DNA from: Selaginella moellendorffii
Lineage: Eukaryota > Streptophyta > Lycopodiopsida > Selaginellales > Selaginellaceae
Assembly: GCF_000143415.4 (NCBI RefSeq)
Contig: NW_003314354.1
Coordinates: 162,575-226,574, forward strand
DNA: 64,000 nucleotides
Direction: 5' to 3'
Under the pieces are notes generated by a model, which was given only the letters and a program-made list of their open reading frames with translations, ran no database searches and was not told the DNA's origin. Shown piece by piece: positions 11,201-23,904 of this stretch. The position numbers and the translations under genes were made by a program. Positions within the stretch are counted from its first letter, which is position 1; each line of letters starts with the position of its first letter.

Positions 11201-12023
11201 GGAAGCTACTAGAGCACCTCGAAGTTTCGGTTGACGCCACTGTACAGGAGGTTGTACGGGCCACACTCGACCTTCTCTGCACTTCCAACTTACCGGGTTT
11301 TAATCTCATAAAGGAAATGGAGTGTCAACGTATAAGCTCGAGCTGTTTTGAAGAGACCGAAGCTTGGCCCATCCAGTTTCATGAAGCTGTCGAGGCTCTG
11401 GAGCTTATCTCCTTTCACATGGTAAGTGTCTTCTTCTTTCGGGTTTCATCAATGACATGTTGTTCAGGGATGGGAATGGACATACAACAATCTTATCGTA
11501 GAGAGATTATGGGTCCTTGTGGCGCCTGGTGTTGCACAAACGACAGTAGGAGGCGTTGCTCATCTCCTTGGTAGCCTAGGAAGGTATTTATCACTAAACA
11601 CTCATACTTGTTCTAATTTAGTGTCATTACAGGCTAGGCTTGGAAGGTGGCCAGGAAATGCCTGGTGTTGACAAGCTGAGACAAAGCTTGGCTTTTATAC
11701 TTGAAGATGGGAACCATGAGCAAGGAAGGTTTTCCTTCGCGACTCGCCTGGTTGCGGCAGCTGCCCTGTTGGAGCTGTCAGTTCATGATAAAAGGGCTCC
11801 ACGGTTGACAGATGACGATGATGCCACCGACAGTCAAGGCCTGGACGTTCTGAGCTTGGACTACGTGAAAACCGTGCAAGACTGGTTTCACAGTTTGGAC
11901 AGCGAGAAGCAGAGCAGCGTACCCCTTCGTCTGAAGAACCAGATTTTTGCTATCCATGTGCCTTCTCGTAGAGCGCTTGAGGAGCTGCCTGAGAACGAAA
12001 AAAACGATAAAAGCGCTCCTTGA
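8239..12023 (+). CDS. Coiled-coil protein resembling MEE22/EMB1611
   Basis: Nine exons (8239-8283, 8344-8467, 8783-8973, 9023-9118, 9169-10571, about 10619-10718, 10778-11421, 11468-11583, 11633-12023) give about 1036 aa. Exon 1 ends NPCCKQ and exon 2 continues with KKLRQAISMLKEKLEAAD, a pattern I associate with plant EMB1611/MEE22; this is from memory and not certain. Exons 2-5 encode heptad-rich coiled coil, then a Lys/Arg-rich stretch (KKRKRSG, SRKKRKLK) that looks like a nuclear localisation signal. The C-terminal ~380 residues are leucine-rich and helical (DTLLRLLSSFLIFGE, WEWTYNNLIVERLWVL, GRLGLEGGQEMPG). The function is not evident from sequence. The stop lies just after an A-rich run; see findings. 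Confidence 0.75.
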
Positions 12024-13990
12024 CACCTTGTGACCAGCTCGTTGAGGTATCAACGTCTTCGTTATATTCCTTCTGCCTGTCTTAACTCATCCTCTCTCGC
12101 TGACAGGGAAAGCTAGAATCGCAGCTGAGCTCCTCCGGCAGGCCACTGCAAGAGTTTTGATCGACCGGGACAGATCGCAAACCGATGATCTATGCTGTTG
12201 TCGGCGTGCTGGATCTGCATTGAGCCCAGTTCCCAGCCAGTATCTAAGAGACGATGAGACGACGAGTTCGTGAACTTTCCGTCTTGGTGGCGAATGGCAC
12301 GCGTAGTAAGACAAGAACGAGGCGGCTCGGCATGGCCCAGGCTTGTCGTTGCTCCCCTTCGAGGACATACTGATATGAACAGCGAATCACTTTGGTGTCG
12401 TTATTGTGTAAGTTTTTCTTTCTTTCCTTGCTCTAGTCCTTTCTCACTTGTCGTGGCTCCCAGGATCCGCGGTCGCTGTAAGGCAGCGAATTCGCTGGCA
12501 ATGGCTAAACATCCAAGCCCGCATTTCGACATGACAGTGAGCTTAACGCGATAGTGATCTTAACGATTGGAAAAGTTTCTTTGGCCAGTTATAGATTACA
12601 AAGCTGCTATATCTGACTGGAGAGGCCTAGACTGGCTATGGACGGAACAGTGTCACTGATATCAACAGTGGTAACAAAGCCCGAGGAAAGTGCCAAACTG
12701 GAGAATGGTATCACTCAACAACTGAAATTTCAATGCTCCCGAAAATCCAGCGAAGATGCTCCAGTTGCATGGATTGTTAAATCGCCAGGAATGTAATCAC
12801 TCCATTCGCATGGATTGTTAAATCGCCAGGAACTTAATCAAATGAGAGCAAACGTTTTGTTAATCAAAGGTTTTGTTGCATTCCAAGAATGGGGCTTGTT
12901 TAGCGAATCTTGGGTGTGCCACTGTTCTTGCATGGTGAGTTTTACTAGGTTGGATTTTGGAGCATCGCCAATCAAACCAAAGGTACCTGACGATATCAAC
13001 TAAACTTTGCGAGAAAAGGGAGCGAGTTAGTCCCTCCAAGAGCTTGGATTCCAAAAGCCAAAAAGGTGACGAGCAACACGTACAAATGCATGCGTCAAAC
13101 GCGACTTTTCACCACCGATCTTTTCAGCAAAGGAAAGGTTGACGGAGCCGTCATGGAGCCCGATCGATCGTATACGCATATATTCCCCAGACAATGCCGT
13201 TTGTTACAGTGGGCGAAAGAAAAAAAAGAGGAAGAAATCCCATGGTACGACGGGTATATTCCACCTCACGCACTCCCAAACAAAGGTGGTACATGAAAAC
13301 AAGCGGAAGGATCTCTAGGCGGCGCTGTCCAGTCCCCAGAGAGGCTTTGTCGCCATGGCCTTCTTCCAAGTTGTTTATACAAGTTTTTTTTCTAGAGCGA
13401 GTATTTTGGTTGAATGTGGATCACTTTGGCACTGTTGGTTTCACTGTTGCTGCTCATCCATGGCTTGTTTCTAATTTTATAAACACTGGGTGTTTTGGCA
13501 GCTTTCACAGTGTGATAGTGGTATATTTACCAGTCTAGTTTCGTGAGGCATAGCCTGTGCCTCAAATCTAGACGACCAGTTTGTAGTTTGTGTGTCTATG
13601 CCTGGTTGAAACACGAGGAACTTCCCGAGTGTGGTAAGCATTGTAAAGTTTGATCCACTCTTAGATCCTGCCTTCGCAATCGTGTAGAGTTGGATTGAAA
13701 TGTTGTTTGCGCAGGAGCTTTGGTGATTCTAATCTCTTATGGTGATTCGTCTGGCGAGGATGAGAGTTTATAAGACTCTCATCGTGGGATCTCTCAACCG
13801 GTCGGCTGAGCTTCCCAAGGTGTCCAAGTTTAAGTTCGTGATGCTTGACTTTGAGGTGTTTGGAACCTCCCGTGGTGGTAAAGGACTCAAACAGATATCT
13901 GTGTGATCGACACCCGAGAAAGAAAACAATCGTTCATCCACAGCGCCTGGAAGCCTTCGAAGATCAGCATCTAGCTTTAAACCATTAATC
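12024..13990. other. Intergenic stretch, no supportable gene
   Basis: Contains only short ORFs in all frames. A 25-bp direct repeat recurs at 12767-12791 and 12808-12832. 12047-12111 looks like a small intron (GAG|GTATCAA to CTGACAG|GG) and may belong to an alternative 3' end of the upstream gene. Confidence 0.5.
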
Positions 13991-15546
13991 ATGTTGAGAC
14001 AGTCCGTGAACTATCAGCTCCCAGCGGCGGCGACATCGTGCTCCAGATCATACCTCGACTCCAGGGAGCTCGCATTCCTATCCAAGGAGGAGCACAGTAG
14101 CCCTGGACCGGAGAGGTACTATTACAACACTCCCGAGAAGCTCAAGAACAACACGACAATCAAGGAAGCGTGGCCACTGTCGGGGCTCTCGGTGCGAGGC
14201 ATCAGCATCCTCCGCGGATCAAACGACGCCGCCTGCGTGGAGCAGCTTCTCCTCCACTGCGCCACCGCGCTGGAATCCAGCGACACCACTTTCGCCCAGC
14301 AGATCATGTGGGTTCTGAACAACATCGCCGCCTTCGATGGCGATCCAAACCAGCGCGTCGCCGCCTGGTTCCTCAAGGCGCTCGTCTCGCGGGTGTCGAG
14401 AACGCTGCTCTCATTCAGCTCCTCGCCGCCCAGATTCCTTCCCAGCTCTTCTCCCACTGCCGCTGCCAACACGAATCTTTCAGTAAGTTTGTAGAGTTCT
14501 CGTGCTCGCTAGAACTGGTTCTTAGATTGCTTTGTTCCCGTTTCTCGCAGGTTTTCCAAGACTCTTGCTTGAACCTCGATGCCAGCAGTGCCTCTTGCTT
14601 CGACAACCGCCTCCTCACTCCAATCCAGCTCGCCAAATTCGTTGATCTAACTCCATGGCACCGTTTTGGCTTCTCGGCGGCAAACGGCGCCATCCTCGAG
14701 GCCGTCCAGTCGCGCGACAAGATCCACATCCTCGATCTGAGCATCACGCACTGCATGCAGTGGCCGACGCTCATCGAATCGCTCTCCAACCGGCCAGGTG
14801 GACCTCCCAACAGCGTCCGGTTGAGCGTACTGACTGCCCGCCCCAGCGTTCCACCCTTCGTTGACATGCCGTACGAGGAGCTGGGCACACGCCTCCGTAC
14901 GTTTGCTCGCAGCAAGCGCGTCAACCTCGAGTTCGAGGTGGTGAGCTCCAGCGATCTCATCCCGGGGCTCTTCCAGATCCGCGATGGCGACGAGGCATTG
15001 GTCGTGAACTGCCAGCTCCGCCTGCATTACTTCCCGGAGATCGATGACCACGACGGCCCCCACTTGGATCATCACGGGCTATCATCGCCGCGAGACGAGA
15101 TCCTCCATCTCATCCGGAGCCTCAACCCGGACATGGTGACGCTGGTGGAGGAGGACGCGGACGTAACATCGCCCAGCTTGGTGGATCGCCTCCGCGCGGC
15201 CTACAACCATCTCTGGATCCCGTTTGATCTGCTCGAGTCGTGCCTGGCCAGGAACCACGAGCTGCGCCTGCAGTACGAGGCAGATGTTGGGCGGAAGATC
15301 GACAACATTGTGGCCTGCGAGGGCGAGGCGCGGATCGAGCGGCTCGAGTCGAGGGACAAGTGGAGCCAGCGGATGAGGTTTGCGGGGTTCCGGCAGCTGG
15401 GATTTTGCGACGAGGTGTGGGGAGATGTCAAGTGGATGCTGGAGCAGCATGCCACTGGGTGGGGACTCAAGCGCGATGCGCACGACTTGCTGCTCACTTG
15501 GAAGGGGCACAATGTGGTGTTTGCTACTGCATGGACTACAGGTTGA
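13991..15546 (+). CDS. GRAS-family transcription factor, SCL32-like
   Basis: Two exons, 13991-14482 and 14551-15546, joined in phase 0, give 495 aa. GRAS landmarks appear in order: leucine heptad region I (VEQLLLHCATALESSDTTFA), the VHIID-type motif in SCL32 form (IHILDLSITHCMQWPTLIES), the PFYRE region (LWIPFDLLESCLARN), RIERLESRDKWSQRMRFAGF, and the terminal SAW block ending WKGHNVVFATAW. The ITHCMQWPT sequence places it with the SHR/SCL32 branch. GRAS proteins act in the nucleus as transcriptional regulators, often as co-regulators. The N-terminus is short and variable, as usual. A second long ORF in another frame across exon 1 is a shadow; the spliced frame is continuous. Confidence 0.92.
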
Positions 15547-15599
15547 TCATACGATATTCATGATGTTTGTTCCTGTGAGAAACTTCAGGTGAGTACTAT

Positions 15600-18500
15600 C
15601 AGGAAAGGTTGAACTTTTTTTTGACGATACTTTCGTTTCTTGTTTTCCCAGCTTTTTATTTTGATGTGTAAAAATTTGCCCGCTCGCTCATCAGTTTGTT
15701 CCTAAAAGCCTGGAATGCTGGTTGAAGCGTTTAGATATGAATCAATATGGCATCGGTAGCCACGAAATCATTCTCAATGGAAGCAGTAGGAGCAATGTGG
15801 TAGCTTGAGCACTCCCATCGCAGCTACCTGTCTCACGTAACCATTGTTATCCTTGAGGCCCTTCCTGAGAGACCACTCCACGAATTCATCGTTTGTACAG
15901 TCCTTCCATCAATATAAAATAACAGTTCCTAGTTGAATGTTACTCAACAATACGTCTGGAGAAACAGGCAGAGCAATCATTCTTGGGGGGATTTGAATTT
16001 CCACGTCTCTAAGGTGTGTACCCATCTTCCTGCAGCACAAGCATGGCAGCTTCCAACGTGATGGTACTCCTCCTTCCAGTTAAGTGGATTAGTTCTCAGC
16101 GATAATATTACTTTCTGTATTACTGCTTACGTGGCACAAACCAATTCTCCAGAATTTGATTTGTTCGTTCAAGGTGGATAGACTTGCCCTGTTATATGCA
16201 TAATATGAATTCCTGCTGTATAAGATATGCTTTGACGGTAATATGTGTTTACAGACACCAAGGGAGGAATTCTATCATTTGGCACATTATGTGCTTACTA
16301 TTTTTAGGTTTACCTAAACATTAAAAATTAAAAATTAAAAGTTCAAAGTTCAAATTAGAAGTCACAAACCCAAAATATTAGTTTGCAAATCTTGCTAGGA
16401 GACAAAAGCATTGCATAAGAGCATAACCCTAGACGGAAGGATGGTGCATTGGATTCTCCATGTCCCAGCAGTTAATCCTTATCTGAGAGGCTGCTCTAGA
16501 GACTTAGGGAGGAGAGTCGCCTGAAGCCTCCATAGCTGACAAGGCCGGGGTGGCATTGGAACTCTTTTGATTACATTGCCTCAAGGCTTTAGGTTTGCAA
16601 GTTCAAGGATCTCAATCTCTGGGACTCCATAGCAATAGCCAGTGTTTGCACAAAGTCTTGTCATATCTGTATTCTTGATAAAAGAAGAAACCACTACTGT
16701 CCTTTTTATCCAAAATGTTATTGATCGATCAAGAATGTCATCATCATCCAGAAGTAATATTTCACTTGCTTGGAAAACTTGAACATACTATATAGACTTG
16801 AAAAATAACAATAAAACTTTCAAATTAGAGATCACCTATACATACATCTAAATCCACATGCATATACATATACGTATGTATGGAGAATAAAAACTAATTA
16901 TATCATATGACATAAATATAAATGACAATATATCTTCCAATGTTTAAAATACAATGCCTTTAACGCCTGGTAGTTTAAACTAAGCATCTTGTTCTTTGGT
17001 ACTACCAAAGATGAGTACGTTTGCTTTTCTAATTGTGATTTTTTTATGTTGTAGTGTTGTTAAAGTAGCATGTTTAAGGATGTCCAAAATAACATTTTTT
17101 CCCAAAAGTTCCATTTTTTGAACGAACCTAAAAGGAATAAACATAAAATAAAAAATAAAAAAATAGAATTGACAAAAAAGTTATACATGTCAGATGAAGT
17201 TTATTAAAGTGCTTTTTTTGAAAGTAACAAATTTTTTCATTGACATTACCTTCTGTAAAGATTTTGGAAAATTCATCCCAGCATAGCCTTCTAAAGTTAC
17301 CTAGATGTGCATATTTCTAGGTTGTTACTTTCCATTAATTCAGTTTATATTCCAAAAACATGAAAATTTCTAAATGTTTTTTGAAAAGTTAAAAAATAAA
17401 AAAAGAAATAACAAAACAGACTTTTCTCATAGTTTACAAATATGATATTGATTTCAAGCTTTGGCTCACAATGATGTCTTTGGCAAGTTCGGCCATCTCT
17501 GCAACTTTACATAGTTTCATCTTCAATATATTTTTGCAAACTTTCTCAATCCCTTTAGAAGTTCCTAAAACAACAACAACAAAAAAAAACAATTATTAAG
17601 TAACTTGAAAAGCTTACTCTATACAGTCTAGTTTTACAAAAAATCCTATGATCACAAATAAGTATACAGCTCTAGTTCTTTAGTATTTCTCCCTCAATGG
17701 TAATTAGCACTTTCCTGACAAATCTATAAACTTGCCTTTTAATATCATGCAATATGAGTACAAAATAATCTGTAACACTATCATTTTACAGTTCCGAGAA
17801 AATGGCTATAGAACAATGCTAGTCATTTCTGAACTCTTGGGAATTAATTATATTTCAAGAAAGATTGTGATGAATTGAATATCAATTGCTACTATTGGAA
17901 TATTTCAGCAACCTTCTTTTTTTATGATTTTTTCAATTCAATGAAAGTTAAAATGAGAGTTCTTTCCTAATCCATGACTGGTATTCAAAATTAGAAGACT
18001 GCTAGCCTTTTGCAATGAGTATAATCAGTGGCTTTGAATCTTTAGGCCCATCTGTTGATGAACCATATACCTTTAACTCCGAAGATATAAAACCCTTTTA
18101 CAGATCAATTGCAAACTTATTCTTTATGACTTGGTCACCAAGGAAGCGCCTTATGACAGTCCTATTCATACAAGTCCTCCATGCCCATTGGCTATACCGA
18201 ACGGAGACATGTCGATTGGTGGCATCGTTTTAATCGATATAGGAGATTGTGTTTGCAAATATCCATGTCCTAGTCACAGCTGGACTATCAGTAGAAGATG
18301 GTTACATTGCGCTATGGTACACAGACGTTCAGAAGTAATTGTGGGTTGCTCCATTCCTTCCGCACCCATAGTGTATCAGTACTAAGGAGAAAAACAGAGG
18401 AAGTTACCTATCTGGAGACTCGCCTTCCATTGATCTTGAGAAAAGATAAATCAAAGTAAAACTTGGAACCTGCGATCTCACTCGAAACATTCTCGTTCTA

Positions 18501-18940
18501 TTCCCGTGCCACAGGAAATGGAGGGAGGTCACACCACGATCGTGGCGAATGAGGCGGCTGAGGCCTGCTCTTGTAGAGAACAGCATGGAGTTTAGAGATG
18601 GAAGAAAAATAATGTTTACAGGCTCGAGAGTTACCTCTTTCGTCTGCCATCCCGTAAATGGCAATGGCCACAAGAGCTTTGGCGTCGGCAGTGTACCTCC
18701 ATAGATTTCGATATGGCCGTCAGATGAACTTTGATGAGCTCGCCCTGCTCAACCATCCTTGTCGTTAGATCGATCAAATCGGAGTTTTTGACGTGAATTC
18801 TTGTCCTCAATCTATATTCGCAAAGATGAGATGGAAATGAAATGCTTTACTCTCTAGCATTCAATTCCAGAATCACACGATAGCCTGAGATTCTTTTCTT
18901 TTTCGAGGAGCTAGTAAACAGAAAGTTCTTATTTGCTCAG
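15600..18940. other. AT-rich gene-poor region
   Basis: No coding sequence I can support. 16.8-17.9 kb is strongly A/T-rich with homopolymer runs. Short ORFs at 18015-18233 and 18131-18385 overlap in different frames and match no family I recognise. The region may hold decayed transposon sequence, but no terminal repeats or target duplications were found. Confidence 0.5.
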
Positions 18941-19254
18941 TGAGAACGACAGGTTTCTCGTTCGTCACTCAAGGAGCCGGACCAGCGATCGTCTTAAGCT
19001 TGTCCACTGCCGTGCTGTATCGAATCACACGATCAGTGTTAGGGATCCAAGCGTTTGAAATATTTTACCCGACTACATTAGGAAAGCTCGAATCTTTGTC
19101 GTCAAGAACTTCCTATCGGACCTTTTGATGCGGCGAGTACTAGCGATCGTGACGCCTGGACAGAGACTGAGAAAACTCTTCTAGGATAGGCCGGGCGAAT
19201 GGAATCACACCATTGTCGACGAAGAACCCTCGCACGCTCGCCTCATGGCGATAA

Positions 19255-19760
19255 CAGAGAATGCATTTACAGCAGCCAAAATCGGGGCTGAGATCTCGGC
19301 AATCTCGGCATCGAAATCTTGCGGCAGCTCCAGAGACTTGGAACCTCCACTCGGATGCCGCCATCGCCGGGGATGACTCCTACCCGTTCGTGGCCAACAC
19401 GCTCATCAGCATGTACTCCAAGTGTGGCCCCATGACTGAAGCTTGCGCCGTCTTCGACAAGATGCCCCACCGCGGCATTGTCTCTTGGACGGCTTTGATG
19501 CTGGGCTACACGGACAGTGTCTAAGGCGACACGGCCCTGGAGCTCTTTCAGCAAATGCAGGCCGATGGCTGCCAGGCCAATGCTCAAGCTCTCGTCGCGG
19601 CGCTCAAGGCTGGGCCCAGCGCGTGAAGGCTTGTGAAACCGAGCTCACCCGCAAAGGTAAGGCTCTTCACTCGAAAGCTTCCATGACACTGATGGTTTCG
19701 TTTGACTGCCATGTACATCAAGTGCGGGAATATGTAATCGTGTCCGTAGTTGCAAACCAA
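19255..19760 (+). pseudogene. PPR gene fragment
   Basis: About 90 codons from 19261 encode typical PLS-PPR sequence (YPFVANTLISMYSKCG, then ACAVFDKMPHRGIVSWTAL). An in-frame TAA at 19522-19524 interrupts it. PPR-like coding continues beyond the stop (ALELFQQMQADGCQ), and after a frame change there are traces of another repeat (AMYIKCGNM) near 19710-19735. No full-length frame exists. It is best read as a decayed fragment of a PPR gene unrelated in position to the intact one at 4.6-6.5 kb. Confidence 0.7.
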
Positions 19761-19935
19761 AAATTCTCTTGATCACTAAATTACTCAAAACCTTTGGAGG
19801 TGGCCTCATAATTCATAGCCTTCTTCTTAATAACACTGTTCACCTGGAATAAAATTCCAAAGTTTTAGCACAGCTTATAGGCCTGGATGTTTTCTTCTTC
19901 TATGTTTCATAGTTGGGCACGAAGTTCTAATATAA

Positions 19936-20963
19936 TCATGTACTAAAAGCAATCTCTGGGTGTTCTTTGTCTATAGAAGAATGAAGCGGGAAGTCCAATG
20001 AAAGCTCGGCCTCGGCAATCCCTGCAAGCTTGAAAGCCTGCACGACTTGGTCGAAAACAACACCATTTCCAGCCGCAGTAAGGTGAAGTCCGTCGCTGCA
20101 TGAGAAGAAAAAATCAGTCAGTGAGAGGCATAGAAACCAACCTGAGATAGATCGATCGCCAATCGTGGTTCTCCTGGAAAAGCGTCCATAGATCAATGAC
20201 AGCTACATTCTCTTCAGCAGCTACGGCCTTGCAAGCCGAGGCATACTCCTGGGCCACTGCATTCGTCCTCTCGGGGAGCTCGTGAGCATCTCGACCATAA
20301 GTATCTCTAGAACAGCCAAAAACACACGCGAAGTAAGGACGGATAGAACACACAAAAGAAAAGAGCAGACATAGCAAACTCCCGACGAGCTTTCTCATCA
20401 ATTGGAGGAGGAGTGATGAGGACGATGTGTGTGCGTTTAGAGACTGCCTATGGAGAGAAGAAGAAACGAGAATCCATTAGTGTTCCACTGTGGTGTTTCT
20501 CTACCTTGAGGTGTGAGATGATGCGCTTGAGATTTGTCTTGTAAGTTGGGAGTGGAACGTGTTGGTGAGAGCTGCCACGGTCGGGCAAAGCGGCATCGTT
20601 GGCTCCAAAGAAAATGGTCACGGCCAGTGGAGCGTCTTCTTCCTGCCAAGGGTATCAACACTTCAAACGATGAGAAACTCTGAGTAGAAAACACGCACAA
20701 ACTGGACTCATAACACTCGTACCAAAGAGGAAGGGAAGATCTTGTGTAGGAGGAAAAGTGCCCAGCTGCTATTGTAGCCACTGTAGCCTCGAAGCACAAT
20801 ATCCGCCTGAATGGAAAGAACAAATCGAGCAAAAGCTTGGCTGTTACGATGTTACCTTGCGGCAGTAGTGATGAGCTAGAGCAGCGCCCCATCCACCAGG
20901 CCCAAAGGATTGCTGCGTGATAGAATCGCCAAACAACACAATCCTGGGCCTGGCCGACCCCAT
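19936..20963 (-). CDS. GDSL-type esterase/lipase (SGNH hydrolase), small plant form
   Basis: Six exons (20963-20856, 20806-20723, 20642-20505, 20447-20380, 20306-20142, 20095-19936) give 240 aa. The catalytic serine block is near the N-terminus (RIVLFGDSITQQSF), GANDAALP carries the block III Asn, and SDGLHLTAAGN supplies the Asp and His of the triad. The short length and lack of an obvious signal peptide fit the cytosolic/IAH1-like plant group (isoamyl-acetate-hydrolase type), not the large secreted GDSL lipases. The physiological ester is unknown. It is transcribed away from the F-box-LRR gene that starts 315 bp upstream. Confidence 0.9.
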
Positions 20964-21278
20964 CCCCCACTCTCTCAAGAACCCTAAAAGTACTCTGGCA
21001 TTTTTTAAAAGTTTAAAAGATTAAAGAATATTCCGAGTAGATTCTCCTCAAGAAAAGGGATGAGAAAATTAGGTCAACACCATCTCTGGTGGAACTTACG
21101 CTGCGCTCGCGGCGGGGAGGCGGAGGAATCGATTGAATCCCTCGCGAGTAGGGTTCTTTGACCGTGCGGTAAGATCTTGGCGACGAGAAGGTGGAGGGCA
21201 TTCGCTTCTCTGGAATGAGGAGGAGCGACACAAGGGGCTTTTCTTCTCCTCCCTCGCCAGGCCGCCTAGTGTAGCGAG
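20964..21278. promoter_or_regulatory. Shared divergent promoter of the GDSL esterase and F-box-LRR genes
   Basis: Only 315 bp separate the reverse ATG at 20963 from the forward ATG at 21279, so both promoters must lie here. No TATA box is obvious on either side. The forward-proximal half is GC-rich. Confidence 0.5.
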
Positions 21279-23674
21279 ATGAAGGGCCACGATCTTCTCA
21301 ACGATGTGCTGCCGGACGAGGCGCTCATTCACATCCTGAGCTATCTGGACGTTCCCAGCGACCGGGGCTCGTGCTCGCTGGTTTGCAAGCGATGGTGGCA
21401 GCTGGAGAGCGAGACCCGGCACTCGATCCGGATTGGCGCGTCCGGGAACCCGGACGCTTGCGTCACGGCGGTGGTGAGACGATTCACGGGGCTGCGAGAC
21501 GTGAGCTTCGATGAGAGGGTTCCAATCCAGCTCCACCACCAGGGCCGGCCTACTTTCCAGCCGCGGCGATCTTTTCTTCTCAGGACGCCGAGAAGGGGCA
21601 GCGCAGATCAGGTACGATTCTTCTTTCTTATCTCTAGTTTGTTCTTGCTTATCTTCGCTCGACTCTTTCTTTGCGTGGATTCTTCCTCGGCTTGTTTGGT
21701 TGAGAATGCTCGCTCTTTTGGCTGGTTCTGGAGTTCTTTCCTTGGAGGTTTTCAAAGTTTGGTTTTTCCTTGATCCAGAATGGCGACGCGACCAGCCGGA
21801 GGGGACGAAAGCGTCGCAGAGGTACTGACGAGCTATCACCACTCTTGACGGAGAGTCTGTGGAGCAGCCTCTCGGACAGCGGGTTGATGCTGCTGGGACA
21901 AGGATGTCCGAGGCTGGAGAAGCTGACGCTCGTCTGGTGCTCGGCCATTAGCAGCACCGGATTCAAGTCCCTGGCCGAGAATTGCTGCGGCTTGAAAAAT
22001 CTAGAGCTCCAGGTGAGCCGCTTGCTTGCTTTCTTTCTTTCTTGACGTTGGGAGCTCTCATTGCTCTCATTGCTTCGCAGGGATGTTACGTAGGAGACGA
22101 CGGGCTCAAGGCCATCGGTCAGTTTTGCAAGCTCGAGGATCTCAACCTTCGCTTCTGCGATGGAGTAACGGACTTGGGACTTATGGCGATCGCCACGGGC
22201 TGCGCAAAGTCACTCAAGGCGCTCATCATATCCGTGTGCCCCCGGGTAACGGACGCGACTCTGGCAGCCGTGGGAAAGAACTGCTCGCTGCTGGAGAGGC
22301 TCACGCTCGACTCGGAGGGATTCAAGAGTGACGGCGTCCAGGCCGTGGCCAGGGGCTGCCCGAGGCTCAAGTACCTGAGGATGCTGTGCGTGAACGTCGA
22401 GGACGAAGCCTTGGACTCCGTGGGACGCTACTGCCGGTCGCTGGAAACGCTAGCGTTGCACAGCTTCCAAAAGTTTGACAAGTAAGCTCTTCGTACTCTT
22501 CTTCGTTCGTTCTTCTTACTTTTGGATCCATTTCTCTGCAGAGGCTTCTTGGCGATCGGGCATGGCTGCAAGCAGCTCACAAGCCTCACGCTGAGTGACT
22601 GTTACTTCCTCACGGACACGACGCTGGCGGCGATTGCCAGCGGCTGTACTGAGCTCTCGTCGCTGGAGATAAATGGCTGCCACAACATTTCCACTTCTGG
22701 AGTCCGAGCAGTGGGACGCTCCTGCCGGTAAACTTTCCACTCTCGCCGGAATGGAATGCTCGTTGCTTACGTTGGAACCTCGCTCCAGAAAGCTCACGGA
22801 GGTAGTGCTCAAGTACTGCCAAAAGATTGGAGACGATGGCTTGTCCGAGATTGGCAGAGGCTGCAAGCTTCTACAGGCGCTCATTCTCGTCGACTGCTCG
22901 GCCATTGGAGACTCCTCCATTCGTAGCATCGCTGGAGGCTGTCCCGGTCTAAAGAGGCTCCATATAAGACGCTGCTACAAGGTACTCGAGCTCCGCCATC
23001 TCACGCTGGCCTTAAACTGGATTATGTTGCAGATTGGAGACAAAGCCATCGTCGCCGTTGGCCAGCACTGCGAGAGACTGACCGACTTGAGTATGCGATT
23101 CTGTGACCGGTATGTAGGCTCCAAAGTTACTCGTTCTATAGTAGTTTCTTTGTGATGATTCGCAGAGTTGGAGACGATGGCCTGGCAGCAATTGGAGCAG
23201 GCTGCCCGGAGCTCAAGCATCTAAACGTAAGTGGTTGCCACCGCGTTGGAGACGCTGGCATTTCTGCGATTGCGAAAGGATGCCCAGAGCTGATACATTT
23301 GGACGTGAGCGTTTGCCAGGTACTCACTCAGTGATGACTTTGCGAGTTAACTCAGCTCGAGTTCTTTTTCTTCCTAGAGCGTAGGCGACGAGGGACTCGC
23401 AGCGCTGGCCGGTGGATGCCGGAGCCTCAGAGAAATCATACTGTCACATTGTAGAAGTATCACGGACGCCGGACTGGGTTTCCTTGTGGCGTCTTGTACC
23501 AAACTCGAAGCTTGTCACATGGTTTATTGTCCATACGTAACTGCTGCAGGAGTCGCGACCGTGGTGACCGGTTGCTTGAGCATCAAAAAGGTGCTGGTCG
23601 AGAAGTGGAAAGTTACCCCCAGGACGAGGCGCCGGGCCGCGTCAATTTTAACAGAGCTCTGTATGGATCTATAG
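21279..23674 (+). CDS. F-box/LRR protein, FBL4-like (SCF substrate receptor)
   Basis: Eight exons (21279-21611, 21779-22012, 22081-22481, 22542-22727, 22789-22981, 23033-23109, 23166-23319, 23378-23674) give 624 aa with short introns (about 50-170 bp). The F-box is at residues ~10-50 (VLPDEALIHILSYLDVPSDR, then CSLVCKRWWQLE). About 17 cysteine-containing leucine-rich repeats of the AMN1/GRR1 type follow, such as DLGLMAIATGCKSLKALII-like units, KLTEVVLKYCQKIGDDGL and LKHLNVSGCHRVGDAGIS. The architecture matches plant F-BOX/LRR-REPEAT PROTEIN 4 and MAX2/COI1-distant FBLs, which select substrates for SCF ubiquitin ligases. A basic insert near residues 111-126 (TSRRGRKRRRG) could be a nuclear localisation signal. 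The substrate is unknown. Confidence 0.93.
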
Positions 23675-23904
23675 CGAGAAACATGATCATCTGTAACAAG
23701 TTACACACGGAATGAAAAGGACAAAAAAACTTTCGCTTACAAATGTTACAAACGCTCCAAATTAAACAAAATGTATGGAGGAACCAAAAAACAAACCCCC
23801 TCAAAACCTGTGGTAAGAACAGTTAAAAGCCGACTTGAAGGAATGCTCTAGGAAACATTTACCTCGAAGAAAACAAGGAACGAGATCGTTGCAAAAAAGT
23901 TCGA

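Noticed and set aside
14170-14560. Possible frameshift in GRAS exon 1 suggested by a long ORF in another frame
   Set aside because: With the intron 14483-14550 removed, the first frame joins the GRAS core in phase 0, so no frameshift is needed.
18015-18385. Two overlapping forward ORFs as a possible gene
   Set aside because: No family resemblance, AT-rich surroundings, different frames without splice signals.
21096-21842. 248-codon reverse ORF over the F-box-LRR 5' end
   Set aside because: Low-complexity basic sequence antisense to a well-supported F-box exon and its intron.
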